Positions 35,059 to 43,413 of a DNA stretch of 64,000 nt are shown piece after piece (position 1 is the stretch's first letter; each line of letters starts with the position of its first letter). Position numbers and translations under genes: made by a program. The notes beneath the pieces were generated by a model. It was not told the DNA's origin, ran no database searches, and was given only the letters and a program-made list of their open reading frames with translations. The stretch comes from Lacinutrix mariniflava (lineage in GTDB: Bacteria > Bacteroidota > Bacteroidia > Flavobacteriales > Flavobacteriaceae), in assembly GCF_001418015.1 (NCBI RefSeq), contig NZ_LIQG01000026.1:1054001-1118000 (forward strand). The letters run 5' to 3'.

Positions 35059-36261
35059 TTATTTTGAAAACACGATTTCTACACGACGATTATCTTTAGA
35101 AATACTGCTTTTCATCTGTTCTTCTCCCATGCCGTTTGTGTTAATTCGGGAATTGCTAATACCTTTAATTATAAAATAATCTCTAACAGCATTTGCTCTA
35201 CTTAATGAAAGCTTTTTGTTATCGAGATTTGTGCCTACAACATCTGTATGACCAATAATATTAATGTTTACTTCTGTTTTATTTAATAAGGCTTTTGAAA
35301 TAGCATCCAATAATGAAAAAGAATGTGCTCCTATTATTTTACTTGATCCAGTGTCAAATTTAATTTCAAAATCTAAGGTGATTTCCGTTTCCAGATTATT
35401 TATGGTATCTAATAGTTTTGGTTTAGTTCCAGTACTTTTTAATGAATTTGCCTCCAAGAAGATTGCAGAATCGTATAATTGATCTCCAACATCGCTAATG
35501 CCTAGTTTAAAGTGGTATTTGACATCAGGAATTACTTTTGTTTTGGCGGTTAAAACAGTTGTAAAACCATCATATTGGATGCTTTTAGCTAGCTCGAAAT
35601 GTTTTTCATTATTAAGAAGTGTCTCTATTGTTGAAATATTGTAGTTAAAATTGGCTATATAATATTCTGAATTAACCTCTGGGTTTATATGATCTACGGT
35701 AATAGGAGTATTTGGATCTCCATTTAATAATGCTATGTTTTTTGAAGTATTTGTATCTGTATTTGTGACTAAAAAGATAAAAACATCGTTAACATTTTTA
35801 AAGATGTATTCTGGATATTCTTCCGAAGCAAAACAATATTTAAATTCAATTTCATCGGTTGCAGAAATAAGGTCAAATTCGAATAAACTAGTATCGTAAC
35901 AACCTTTGTTATCTGCAATAACGTTAATGTCTTTATCGCTTTCAAAGTTTATTTTAGAGCTTTTTTTAGTGTCATCGTTTGGCCCTTCAGCATGTTCAGC
36001 AATTCCAGTACTCATAATAACGCCTTCTTTAAAAAAAGTGTTATAAATTAAGTTTGCTTTAAAAAGACCAAATGTTTTTTTACCACCTTTAATAGTCATA
36101 TTGCTTACTTCTAAATTTTCTGTATCTCCAAGTAAACTATTCATTAATTGATTAGCATTAGAAATAGGCGATACTTTTAATTGCGCATAACTAAGTTTGC
36201 AAAGAACGAGAAGCGTAAATAATATGCTTCTAAAAAATAATTTAGATTTATTTTCTTTCAT
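35059..36261 (-). CDS. Secreted choice-of-anchor-L plus OmpA-like protein
   Basis: This 400-residue protein has a signal peptide ending near SYAQ (about 27). A choice-of-anchor L domain (about 30-260) is recognised by NLLYN-type N-terminal strands, GVIMSTG and FEFDLISATDEIEFKYCFASEEYPEY. An OmpA-type peptidoglycan-binding domain (about 290-400) has IIGHTDVVGTNLDNKKLSLSRA and a RRVEI tail. In most choice-of-anchor-L proteins the C-terminus is a T9SS sorting domain; here the anchor is an OmpA domain. The start overlaps the DHFR stop by 14 nt, so the two are in one unit. Confidence 0.82.
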   Translation of the reverse strand: MKENKSKLFFRSILFTLLVLCKLSYAQLKVSPISNANQLMNSLLGDTENLEVSNMTIKGGKKTFGLFKANLIYNTFFKEGVIMSTGIAEHAEGPNDDTKKSSKINFESDKDINVIADNKGCYDTSLFEFDLISATDEIEFKYCFASEEYPEYIFKNVNDVFIFLVTNTDTNTSKNIALLNGDPNTPITVDHINPEVNSEYYIANFNYNISTIETLLNNEKHFELAKSIQYDGFTTVLTAKTKVIPDVKYHFKLGISDVGDQLYDSAIFLEANSLKSTGTKPKLLDTINNLETEITLDFEIKFDTGSSKIIGAHSFSLLDAISKALLNKTEVNINIIGHTDVVGTNLDNKKLSLSRANAVRDYFIIKGISNSRINTNGMGEEQMKSSISKDNRRVEIVFSK

Positions 36262-37138
36262 AGGTCATAAACGAAAACGCATGGTTATGTTGTTCGTCGT
36301 TATCGTGCACTTTACTGTCAGTTTCTTTCCATTCATTCATATTGATCTCAGGAAAAAAAGTATCTGCAGAAAACGTGGAGTGAACCCTAGTTAATTCTAT
36401 TTTAGAAGCAAAAGGCATGGCTTGCTTGTAAATTTCTCCACCACCAATAATAAAAGGTTGATTATCGCTACTCGCCGCGTCTATGGCATCTTCTATAGAG
36501 TTTACAACTAAAACGCCTTCAGGAACACGGTAGTCCTTTTGTCTTGAAATTACAACGTGCGTTCTATTAGGCAATGGCTTTGGGAAACTTTCGAATGTTT
36601 TACGTCCCATAATAATATGATGACCAGAAGTGAGTGCCTTAAACCGTTTAAGATCATCGCGTAAGTGCCAGATAAGGTCGTTGTCTTTTCCTATTTCATT
36701 GTTTTCACCTGCAGCAACAATCATTGTTAGATTTTTGTGAGGTTTAACTGTTGTTATTTTAAGGCTGTCGTTAGGTCTGGCTAAAGTAGTTTTTAGTATT
36801 TCAATTTTATCTTGCTGTTTGGCTACTAATTTTTCTATTTGCGCCTTTTCCCATTCTTTGCCCATAAATTTATTAGTAATAAATACGTTAAAGGCATGGT
36901 AGAAAAAGAAAAATAACCAAGCAGAAATAGCAATTACAAACCAATCGAGGCCAAGAATTTTTTCGTCTTTCCCAATACCTAAAACTGTATTTGCTAGAAT
37001 TAGAAATACGGCTCCAATTAAGAAAATGACGAAGTGTATGTATAATCCTTTTTTCTGTTTAACTCGACGTTGAGCATTTTCAATTAAAGCAAACTGCTCT
37101 TGATCTATTTGTGGTTTTTGTTTCTTTTTTCCGAACAT
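36248..37138 (-). CDS. Dihydrofolate reductase fused to an N-terminal 2TM domain
   Basis: DHFR reduces dihydrofolate to tetrahydrofolate with NADPH. The C-terminal 160 residues (137-296) are a complete DHFR. They include MIVAAGENNEIGKDNDLIWHL, the catalytic acid at D162 (WHLRDDLKRFK, equivalent to Asp27 of E. coli), GRKTFESFPKPLPNRTHVVISR and IGGGEIYKQAM. The first 120 residues are a 2TM domain: two hydrophobic helices (about 33-52 and 64-86) and an amphipathic EWEKAQIEKLVAKQQ segment. The enzyme would thus sit on the inner membrane facing the cytoplasm. thyA, its pathway partner, lies 0.8 kb downstream on the same strand. Confidence 0.92.
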   Translation of the reverse strand: MFGKKKQKPQIDQEQFALIENAQRRVKQKKGLYIHFVIFLIGAVFLILANTVLGIGKDEKILGLDWFVIAISAWLFFFFYHAFNVFITNKFMGKEWEKAQIEKLVAKQQDKIEILKTTLARPNDSLKITTVKPHKNLTMIVAAGENNEIGKDNDLIWHLRDDLKRFKALTSGHHIIMGRKTFESFPKPLPNRTHVVISRQKDYRVPEGVLVVNSIEDAIDAASSDNQPFIIGGGEIYKQAMPFASKIELTRVHSTFSADTFFPEINMNEWKETDSKVHDNDEQHNHAFSFMTYERK

Positions 37139-37350
37139 AATTTCTGATTAAAAGGTAAAGTTAAAGTATTAAAGTGAGTTTTTGTTTTTTTTATTTTAAC
37201 GCAATCGTTTGCGTTTGGTAATCAGTATTTTAACTTAAATAACGGAGGTGCTGTATCAATAAAAAAGACCTCTTTTAAATATGTTATTCTAAAATATTAC
37301 AAAGTATTTTAATAATGTAACAATTCTTTGTCAAATGTTAGGTGCAGAGT

Positions 37351-37380
37351 TTGTTACTAATGTATTGTTGTATAATTTTG
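37351..37380 (+). promoter_or_regulatory. Bacteroidota-type promoter for the CBM48 protein gene
   Basis: TTG (37351-37353) and TAATTTTG (37373-37380) match the -33 TTG / -7 TAnnTTTG elements with a 19-bp gap. The ATG is 21 nt further on at 37401. Confidence 0.6.
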
Positions 37381-37400
37381 AATTATAAAACATTAATAAT

Positions 37401-37697
37401 ATGGCTATTACAAAACAATTCTTAAAATCTAAACCAGTTTGTAAAGTAACATTTACAGTACCAGCTGCAGAAGCGAATGAAGTTAAAGTTGTTGGGAATT
37501 TTAACGAGTGGAATCCAAAAGCTACCGCACTAAAGAAATTAAAAAACGGAACCTTTAAAGGGACTATAAACTTAGAAAAAGATAAATCTTACGAGTTTAG
37601 ATACTTGGTAGATGGACAGTGGAAAAATGACGAGCAAGCTGATGCTTTTGCTTGGAATGAGTATGCTGCAGATGAGAACGGTGTAATTAACTTATAG
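37401..37697 (+). CDS. Small CBM48/isoamylase early-set domain protein
   Basis: This 98-residue cytosolic protein is almost entirely one glycogen-binding (CBM48-like) fold. The pattern is VTFTVPAAEANEVKVVGNFNEWNP, then LKKLKNGTFKGTINLEKDKSYEFRYLVDG and a final WKNDEQAD segment, as in AMPK-beta and branching enzyme N-termini. No catalytic domain is attached. Glycogen or maltodextrin binding is expected from the family, but the physiological partner is unknown. It is a single-gene unit with its own promoter and terminator. Confidence 0.88.
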   Translation: MAITKQFLKSKPVCKVTFTVPAAEANEVKVVGNFNEWNPKATALKKLKNGTFKGTINLEKDKSYEFRYLVDGQWKNDEQADAFAWNEYAADENGVINL

Positions 37698-37716
37698 TTT
37701 TACAACAATCTAAAAT

Positions 37717-37746
37717 AAAAAAGCTTTCGTGAGAAAGCTTTTTTTT
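37717..37746 (+). terminator. Intrinsic terminator of the CBM48 gene
   Basis: AAGCTTTC and GAAAGCTT (37721-37740) pair around GTGA, with A4 before and a run of T after. Confidence 0.85.
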
Positions 37747-37915
37747 GTTTTATATAGTTAAGAATCAATTCTCATTGTTTTATAAATTCGATCTTATTGC
37801 CTATTTTGTTATGGGTGAAAATATTGGTTCATTATTCTTCACCATAGCCTCAGGTAAATTTATCTCTTGATTTTATTTTGAAATAGATAATTAATCAATT
37901 TTTAGTAAGTGTCTT

Positions 37916-38740
37916 TTATACGGCAACCTGACCTTTAATATGTGGATGCGGATTATAATCTTCCAGAGTGAAATCTTCAAATTTAAAATCGAAAATATCT
38001 GTAATCTCAGGATTCAGTTTCATTTTTGGTAATGGTCTGCAATCACGAGATAATTGTAATTCTAATTGTTCTTTATGGTTGTTATAAATATGAGCGTCTC
38101 CAAAGGTGTGAATAAACTCACCTGCTTCATAGCCACAAACTTGAGCCATCATCATAGTAAATAAAGCATATGATGCTATGTTAAATGGAACACCTAAAAA
38201 GATGTCCGCACTACGTTGATATAATTGGCAAGACAGTTTACCGTTTGCTACATAAAACTGAAAGAACGCATGGCAAGGCGGTAAAGCAGCTTTTCCATTA
38301 GCCACATTTTCATCGAAAGATTTTGATGTGTCAGGTAACACTGAAGGATTCCAAGCAGAAACCAACATTCTACGACTATTAGGATTGTTTTTTAAAGTCT
38401 CTATAACTTCTGTTATTTGATCTACTTCATCACTATTCCAATTACGCCATTGGTGTCCATAAACAGGACCTAAATCACCATTCTTATCTGCCCAAGAATT
38501 CCATATTTTAACACCGTTTTCAGTAAGGTAATCAATATTTGTATCACCTTTTAAAAACCATAATAGCTCGTAAATAATAGATTTTAAGTGTAATTTTTTA
38601 GTGGTAACCATTGGGAAACCTTCACTTAAATCGAAACGTAATTGATAGCCAAAAACACTTTTTGTTCCTGTTCCTGTTCTATCTCCTTTTTCGTTTCCGT
38701 TTTCTAAAACGTGTTTTACTAGCTCGTGGTATTGTTTCAT
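37916..38740 (-). CDS. thyA: Thymidylate synthase
   Basis: ThyA methylates dUMP to dTMP using methylene-tetrahydrofolate and leaves dihydrofolate, which the neighbouring DHFR recycles. The 274-residue protein shows [12 protein letters not shown], the catalytic cysteine in [32 protein letters not shown], and the nucleotide-binding [13 protein letters not shown]-like segment. It ends in the usual hydrophobic IKGQVAV. It is isolated from its upstream neighbour by a terminator at 38878. A short palindrome (38750) lies just before its start codon. Confidence 0.97.
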   Translation of the reverse strand: MKQYHELVKHVLENGNEKGDRTGTGTKSVFGYQLRFDLSEGFPMVTTKKLHLKSIIYELLWFLKGDTNIDYLTENGVKIWNSWADKNGDLGPVYGHQWRNWNSDEVDQITEVIETLKNNPNSRRMLVSAWNPSVLPDTSKSFDENVANGKAALPPCHAFFQFYVANGKLSCQLYQRSADIFLGVPFNIASYALFTMMMAQVCGYEAGEFIHTFGDAHIYNNHKEQLELQLSRDCRPLPKMKLNPEITDIFDFKFEDFTLEDYNPHPHIKGQVAV

Positions 38741-38749
38741 AGTGCGCGC

Positions 38750-38769
38750 ATTCCTACGAAGGCAGGAAT
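38750..38769. repeat. Short palindrome upstream of thyA
   Basis: ATTCCT-ACGAAGGC-AGGAAT forms a 6-bp stem ten bases before the thyA start. It resembles the small palindromes between etfA and etfB and the ATTCCTGCGAAGGCAGGAAT-type elements seen scattered in flavobacterial genomes. Confidence 0.5.
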
Positions 38770-38877
38770 CTCTTAATCGTTAATAATGGTGTCGTAATGT
38801 ATACAAAAATAACTAAAACAAATTTACTTAGATGCCACTTTAAGACTTCATTTTAATGATTAAAAATGTGTAGAAAA

Positions 38878-38914
38878 ACAAAAGACTCTTAATTGAATAT
38901 TAAGAGTCTTTTGT
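38878..38914 (-). terminator. Intrinsic terminator of the nucleoside transporter gene
   Basis: ACAAAAGACTCTTAAT (38878-38893) and its exact complement (38899-38914) enclose a 5-nt loop. It lies 55 nt beyond the transporter stop on the minus strand. Confidence 0.8.
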
Positions 38915-38968
38915 TAATTATATATTGTTTCTCCAGTATTGAGAAGTTTCTGACTTTATAAAGATTTA

Positions 38969-40702
38969 TTAGCCTATTATCATTCCTGCAATAGTAGCCG
39001 AAATTAAGGATGCAATTGTTCCTCCAATTAAAGCTTTCATTCCAAATTGAGACAATTGCTTTCGTTGTCCTGGTGCTAAAGAACCAATACCACCTATTTG
39101 TATTCCGATAGAAGCAAAGTTTGCAAATCCACATAGCATATAAGTGGCCATGATAACAGATTTTTCGTAAGTTAAATGTGTTGCATTAGTTACATTTTTA
39201 AGCTCTGCTAATTGTATGTATCCTATAAATTCACTTGCAGCTAATTTAATACCTAAAAGTTGTCCCATTAGTGCCATATCTTCTTTGGCAACACCTATTA
39301 ACCACATTAATGGTGCAAAAATATAACCTAGAATGAATTCTAATGATAAGGCTTTGTAAGGTGTGTTTGCGGCTATTACATCATTTAATGAGGTAAATTG
39401 CCATTTTAGGTTTAAAGCGTCAATCTCAAAACCATTAAATCCAGCAATTCCTCCTAATACGCCATTTATCATTGCTATAAAAGCAACAAAAACCAATAGC
39501 ATTGCACCAACATTTACAGCTAGTCTTAAGCCTTCTGTTGTACCGTTTGCAATAGCTTCAAGTATATTAGAACCAATTTTCTCTTGAGATACTTCTACAT
39601 CTGTATTTACTTCTTCAGTTTGAGGAAATAATATTTTCGAGATTACAATCGCACCAGGTGCCGCCATTACAGATGCTGCTAGTAAATGCTTAGCGTAAAA
39701 AAGTTGTAATACTTCATCTTCACCTCCTAAAAACCCAATGTATGCTGCTAATACAGCACCTGCAACGGTTGCCATACCACCAATCATGACTAAGAGTATT
39801 TCAGACTTATTCATTTTTTCTAAATAAGCCTTGATTAAAAGCGGTGCTTCTGTTTGACCTAAAAAAATATTTCCTGCCACACTTAAACTTTCAGCTCCAG
39901 AGATTCCTAATATTTTAGTAAGTAATAAACCCATTAACTTTACTACTTTCTGAATAATGCCTAAATAAAACAAGACAGAGGTTAAAGCAGAAAAGAATAT
40001 AATTGTTGGTAGTACTTGAAAAGCAAAAATAAATCCAAAAGAAGTAACATCTAGCATACCGCCAAATAAGAACTCACTTCCGGCTTGTGTATAGCTTAAT
40101 AATTCTATAAAACCTTTACCGATAAATTCGAATATTGTTTTTACAAAGCTTACTTTTAAAACACCTACAGCTATTACGAGCTGAAGTATCAAACCTAAAC
40201 CAACGGTTTTCCAGTTGATGCCTTTACGGTTGCTACTAAATAAGAAGGCAACAAATAATAAGGTAATCATACCCAAAATACCACGCCATAGACTTCCTAA
40301 AGAAAAACCTTGACTAGGAATTATTGTACCATTATCTGGTTTTGTAGTTTCTAAAACGATAGTTTCTTCAACTAAAGTGGTAGGTAGAGCTTTATAATTA
40401 TAAACTATGTTTTTATTCTTAATAACTAACGTAGAATCTGTAAGTTCGGCTATTTTGTAATGCCTAATAGAATTTGAAACATCGTTATGATAAAATACGA
40501 GTAAGTTGTTTTGGTAAATGTAATCTCCTTTTACATCCTGAATAGAATCTCCTGTAAAAGCAAACTCACCTTCATTAAGTTCTAGGCTTGTAAAATTGCT
40601 AGTAGGAGATTGAGATATCCATTTTTTTTCAAGATCTTGTCCAAAAATGGTAGTTATCCCCAAAAAAACAGCTGCAACAGCTAATAGTAAATTTTTAATC
40701 AT
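38969..40702 (-). CDS. NupC-type concentrative nucleoside transporter with N-terminal exported domain
   Basis: This is a sodium- or proton-coupled nucleoside importer. The last 420 residues hold the CNT core, including FGFIFAFQVLPTIIFFSAL, GQTEAPLLIKAYLEKM (substrate and ion site) and MLCGFANFASIGIQIGG. Ahead of it, residues 1-20 are a signal peptide (LGITTIFGQ) and about 21-110 form a small beta-rich, lipocalin-like domain facing the periplasm. The start is taken at 40702 (MIKNLLLAV) because it opens with the signal sequence; a longer frame to 40759 overlaps the next gene. The bifunctional nuclease gene ends 4 nt upstream of it, so the two form an operon. Confidence 0.9.
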   Translation of the reverse strand: MIKNLLLAVAAVFLGITTIFGQDLEKKWISQSPTSNFTSLELNEGEFAFTGDSIQDVKGDYIYQNNLLVFYHNDVSNSIRHYKIAELTDSTLVIKNKNIVYNYKALPTTLVEETIVLETTKPDNGTIIPSQGFSLGSLWRGILGMITLLFVAFLFSSNRKGINWKTVGLGLILQLVIAVGVLKVSFVKTIFEFIGKGFIELLSYTQAGSEFLFGGMLDVTSFGFIFAFQVLPTIIFFSALTSVLFYLGIIQKVVKLMGLLLTKILGISGAESLSVAGNIFLGQTEAPLLIKAYLEKMNKSEILLVMIGGMATVAGAVLAAYIGFLGGEDEVLQLFYAKHLLAASVMAAPGAIVISKILFPQTEEVNTDVEVSQEKIGSNILEAIANGTTEGLRLAVNVGAMLLVFVAFIAMINGVLGGIAGFNGFEIDALNLKWQFTSLNDVIAANTPYKALSLEFILGYIFAPLMWLIGVAKEDMALMGQLLGIKLAASEFIGYIQLAELKNVTNATHLTYEKSVIMATYMLCGFANFASIGIQIGGIGSLAPGQRKQLSQFGMKALIGGTIASLISATIAGMIIG

Positions 40703-40706
40703 AAGG

Positions 40707-41321
40707 TTATCTTTTAGAAATCTCGTCGCGAATTTTTGCTGCTGTTTCGTAGTCTTCATTTTCTACAGCTTCGCCAAGTAAGTTGTTTAACTCTTCTAAT
40801 GAGTGAGAATCATAATCGTCTGAATCGACGAACTCCAATTCTTCATTTATAATATCTTCAACTAAGATACTATCGTCATCTTCGTCGTTTTCATCTTTGT
40901 TAGGGTCTACTTTTAAATAGATTCCTGCTTTATCTAAGATGTTTTTGTAAGTAAAAATTGGTGCTTTAAAACGTAAAGCTAAAGCTATAGCATCGCTTGT
41001 TCTTGCATCAATTATTTCTTCAATCTTATCGCGTTCGCAAATAAGGCTAGAATAGAAAACACCGTCTACTAACTTGTGAATGATCACTTGCTTTACAACA
41101 ATATCAAATCTGTCTGCAAAATTTTTAAATAAATCGTGCGTTAGTGGACGTGGCGGTCGAATTTCTTTTTCAAGAGCAATTGCAATAGATTGAGCCTCAA
41201 AAGCACCAATTACTATTGGTAGTTTGCGTTCGCCATCTACCTCGTTTAATATTAATGCGTATGCGCCATTTTGTGTCTGGCTGTACGATATTCCTTTTAT
41301 TTTTAGTCTAACTAAACTCAT
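40707..41321 (-). CDS. Bifunctional nuclease (BFN/DUF151) family protein with UVR motif
   Basis: This 204-residue cytosolic protein has the BFN domain at about 1-135: LVRLKIKGISYSQ, LPIVIGAFEAQSIAIALE, RPLTHDLF and the ARTSDAIALALRFKAPI block. An acidic linker follows (DENDEDDDS), then a C-terminal UvrB/UvrC motif (LNNLLGEAVENEDYETAAKIRDEI). Members have RNase/DNase activity in plants; in bacteria the role is unclear. The start at 41321 (MSLVRL) is preferred over 41336. It is preceded by a terminator from the etf operon. Confidence 0.88.
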   Translation of the reverse strand: MSLVRLKIKGISYSQTQNGAYALILNEVDGERKLPIVIGAFEAQSIAIALEKEIRPPRPLTHDLFKNFADRFDIVVKQVIIHKLVDGVFYSSLICERDKIEEIIDARTSDAIALALRFKAPIFTYKNILDKAGIYLKVDPNKDENDEDDDSILVEDIINEELEFVDSDDYDSHSLEELNNLLGEAVENEDYETAAKIRDEISKR

Positions 41322-41335
41322 AAATATTTTAATCA

Positions 41336-41380
41336 AAAAAAAGCGGTTTAAATTGTAAAATAGAATTTAAACCGCTTTTT
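41336..41380 (-). terminator. Terminator at the end of the etfB-etfA unit
   Basis: AAAAAGCGGTTTAAATT and its exact complement (41338-41354 with 41364-41380) enclose a 9-nt loop, with A and T runs at the ends. It lies 23 nt beyond the etfA stop. Confidence 0.88.
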
Positions 41381-41402
41381 CACGAGCACAATTTATAAAA
41401 AA

Positions 41403-42365
41403 TTAAGCGTTTGCCGCTTTAAAAGCTTTTAATTTTTCGATAAGTGCAGGTACAACTTCAAAAGCATCGCCTACAACACCATAATCTGCAGCCTTAAAGA
41501 AAGGTGCTTCTGGGTCTGTATTAATAACAACTTTTACTTTACTTGCATTAATTCCTGCTAAATGTTGGATTGCTCCAGAAATACCAATAGCAATGTATAA
41601 ATTAGACGCTACAGGTTTTCCTGTTTGTCCAACGTGTTCGCTATGTGGTCTCCATCCTAAATCACTTACTGGCTTAGAACAAGCAGTTGCAGCTCCAAGA
41701 ACTTCTGCTAATTCTTCTATCATTCCCCAGTTTTCCGGTCCTTTCATTCCACGACCTGCTGAAACTACTATTTCTGCATCGGCAATAGTCACTTTATCTG
41801 TTGCTTTATCTACAGATTGTACTGTAACTCCAGATTCTGGAAGCGTAGGAGCGAAGTCTTCTGAAGAAGCACTTGCACTATTTTCTACTAACCCAAAAGA
41901 GTTATTAGATACACCTACAACTTTTACATCTGTATTTATTGTAGTAATGTTAAAAGCTTTGTTTGTAAAAGCTGTACGTTTTACTGTAAAAGGCGAAGTG
42001 CTTGAAGGTGCTTCCATAACATTAGAAGCATATCCTGCATTTAAACCTACTGCTAAAATAGGCGCTAAATATTTGCTATCTGCACTTTGGCTAACGATAA
42101 CTACTTTTGCATCTTCTTTTTCTGCTGCTTGTTTTATAACTGAAGCATAAGATTTTGCGTTAAAAGCGTCTAAAGCAGAATTTGAGACATTCAATACTTT
42201 ATCTACTCCGTAATTTGCTAATTCGCTTGTATCTGCTGCATTAACTGTAACAGCGGTAACAGTAGTACCTAATTGGTTTGCTACTGCTTTGGCATAAGAA
42301 GCAACCTCTAAGGCTGTTTTCTTAAATTTTCCATTTTCTGATTCTGTATATACTAAAACTGACAT
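41403..42365 (-). CDS. etfA: Electron transfer flavoprotein, alpha subunit
   Basis: EtfA holds FAD and passes electrons from acyl-CoA and other dehydrogenases towards the quinone pool. The 320-residue protein has an N-terminal domain of the adenine-nucleotide alpha-hydrolase fold (about 1-190). The FAD domain carries VVSAGRGMKGPENWGMIEELAEVLGAA (about 202-228), GQTGKPVASNLYIAIGISGAIQH (about 252-275) and a final DYGVVGDAFEVVPAL. It follows etfB after 100 bp that contain two palindromes. Confidence 0.97.
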   Translation of the reverse strand: MSVLVYTESENGKFKKTALEVASYAKAVANQLGTTVTAVTVNAADTSELANYGVDKVLNVSNSALDAFNAKSYASVIKQAAEKEDAKVVIVSQSADSKYLAPILAVGLNAGYASNVMEAPSSTSPFTVKRTAFTNKAFNITTINTDVKVVGVSNNSFGLVENSASASSEDFAPTLPESGVTVQSVDKATDKVTIADAEIVVSAGRGMKGPENWGMIEELAEVLGAATACSKPVSDLGWRPHSEHVGQTGKPVASNLYIAIGISGAIQHLAGINASKVKVVINTDPEAPFFKAADYGVVGDAFEVVPALIEKLKAFKAANA

Positions 42366-42380
42366 GTTTTTCTTTTTTTT

Positions 42381-42401
42381 ATCCTGAACTAGTTTCAGGA
42401 T
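42381..42401. repeat. Short palindrome 1 in the etfB-etfA spacer
   Basis: ATCCTGAA-CTAGT-TTCAGGAT is a perfect 8-bp stem with a 5-nt loop. It shares its layout with the second palindrome 29 bp on, and resembles small palindromic repeats spread through flavobacterial genomes. Confidence 0.6.
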
Positions 42402-42430
42402 CTCATTAATCTTTCATTTAATTTCAAAAG

Positions 42431-42451
42431 ATTCCGAAGCAAGTTCGGAAT
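42431..42451. repeat. Short palindrome 2 in the etfB-etfA spacer
   Basis: ATTCCGAA-GCAAG-TTCGGAAT is a perfect 8-bp stem with a 5-nt loop. The consensus with palindrome 1 is ATYCYGAA-N5-TTCRGRAT. It lies 14 bp past the etfB stop. Confidence 0.6.
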
Positions 42452-42465
42452 GATTTAACCTATAA

Positions 42466-43212
42466 TTAAATCACCTTAGCTTCGTTATGAAGTAAGTTTA
42501 CTAGCTCATCTAAATTACCAGCATCAACTAAAGTAACTACTCCTTTAGGTTCTGGTTTTTCAAATTTAATTGAAGATGTTTCAGTTTCTGCATTAGCAGC
42601 TTCAACAACATTTAAAGGTTTTTTACGAGCCATCATAATACCTCTCATGTTAGGGATACGTAAATCGCTTTCCTCAACTAATCCTTTTTGTCCGGCAATT
42701 ACTAAAGGTAAACTTGTAGCAACCGTTTCTTTTCCACCATCAATTTCTCTACTAGCTGTTGCGTTTGTACCTTCAATTTCTAAACTAATACAATTTGAAA
42801 CAAAATTTGCTCCTATTAATTCAGATAACATGCCTGGAACCATTCCTCCATTATAATCAATAGATTCGCGACCAGCAATAACTAAATCGTATCCACCATC
42901 TTTTACTACTTTTGCTAATTCTTTAGCAACTTGAAAACCATCTTTTGCTTCAGTATTTACTCTAATAGCAGAGTCTGCACCAATAGCTAGAGCTTTACGT
43001 AAAGTCGGTTCTGTTTCTGCACCACCAACATTTACAACATCTACACTTGCACCTTGCTTTTCTTTAAACCACATGGCACGTGTTAAACCAAACTCATCGT
43101 TAGGGTTTATTACAAATTGAACACCGTTGGTGTCGAATTTTGCATCTCCATCTGTAAAATTAATTTTTGATGTAGTGTCTGGAACGTGACTTATACACAC
43201 TAATATTTTCAT
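42466..43212 (-). CDS. etfB: Electron transfer flavoprotein, beta subunit
   Basis: EtfB binds AMP and pairs with EtfA. The 248-residue protein starts MKILVCISHVPDTTSKINF; an in-frame extension to 43263 lacks similarity and is rejected. It shows QFVINPNDEFGLTRAMWFKE, the recognition-loop region AIGADSAIRV, IAGRESIDYNGGMVPGML (nucleotide binding), and the ETF-beta signature VEESDLRIPNMRGIMMARKKPL (about 190-212). It is the first gene of the etfB-etfA operon, divergent from pdhB. Confidence 0.97.
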   Translation of the reverse strand: MKILVCISHVPDTTSKINFTDGDAKFDTNGVQFVINPNDEFGLTRAMWFKEKQGASVDVVNVGGAETEPTLRKALAIGADSAIRVNTEAKDGFQVAKELAKVVKDGGYDLVIAGRESIDYNGGMVPGMLSELIGANFVSNCISLEIEGTNATASREIDGGKETVATSLPLVIAGQKGLVEESDLRIPNMRGIMMARKKPLNVVEAANAETETSSIKFEKPEPKGVVTLVDAGNLDELVNLLHNEAKVI

Positions 43213-43413
43213 ATTTATTATAATTAAATTAAGACTATTTTGTTTGTGAAGCCCTCTACTCAATCGTTATCGTTAAATGCTTCAACTTTCAAGATTACGA
43301 AGATAAATATTTTATTCTAAAAAAATACTATGCATGCATAATAAATTTTAAATAAAAACTGCTTTATTAGTTTAGAGTTATTCTTATTTTTGTTTTTCAA
43401 TATATAAATTAAT

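Noticed and set aside
37201-37350. Possible riboswitch or regulatory RNA in the DHFR-CBM48 divergent spacer
   Set aside because: The -33/-7 promoter at 37351 explains the region; no conserved riboswitch fold was recognised.
41593-42150. 185-codon plus-strand frame opposite etfA
   Set aside because: It is a shadow of the alternating codon pattern of etfA; etfA motifs are complete on the other strand.
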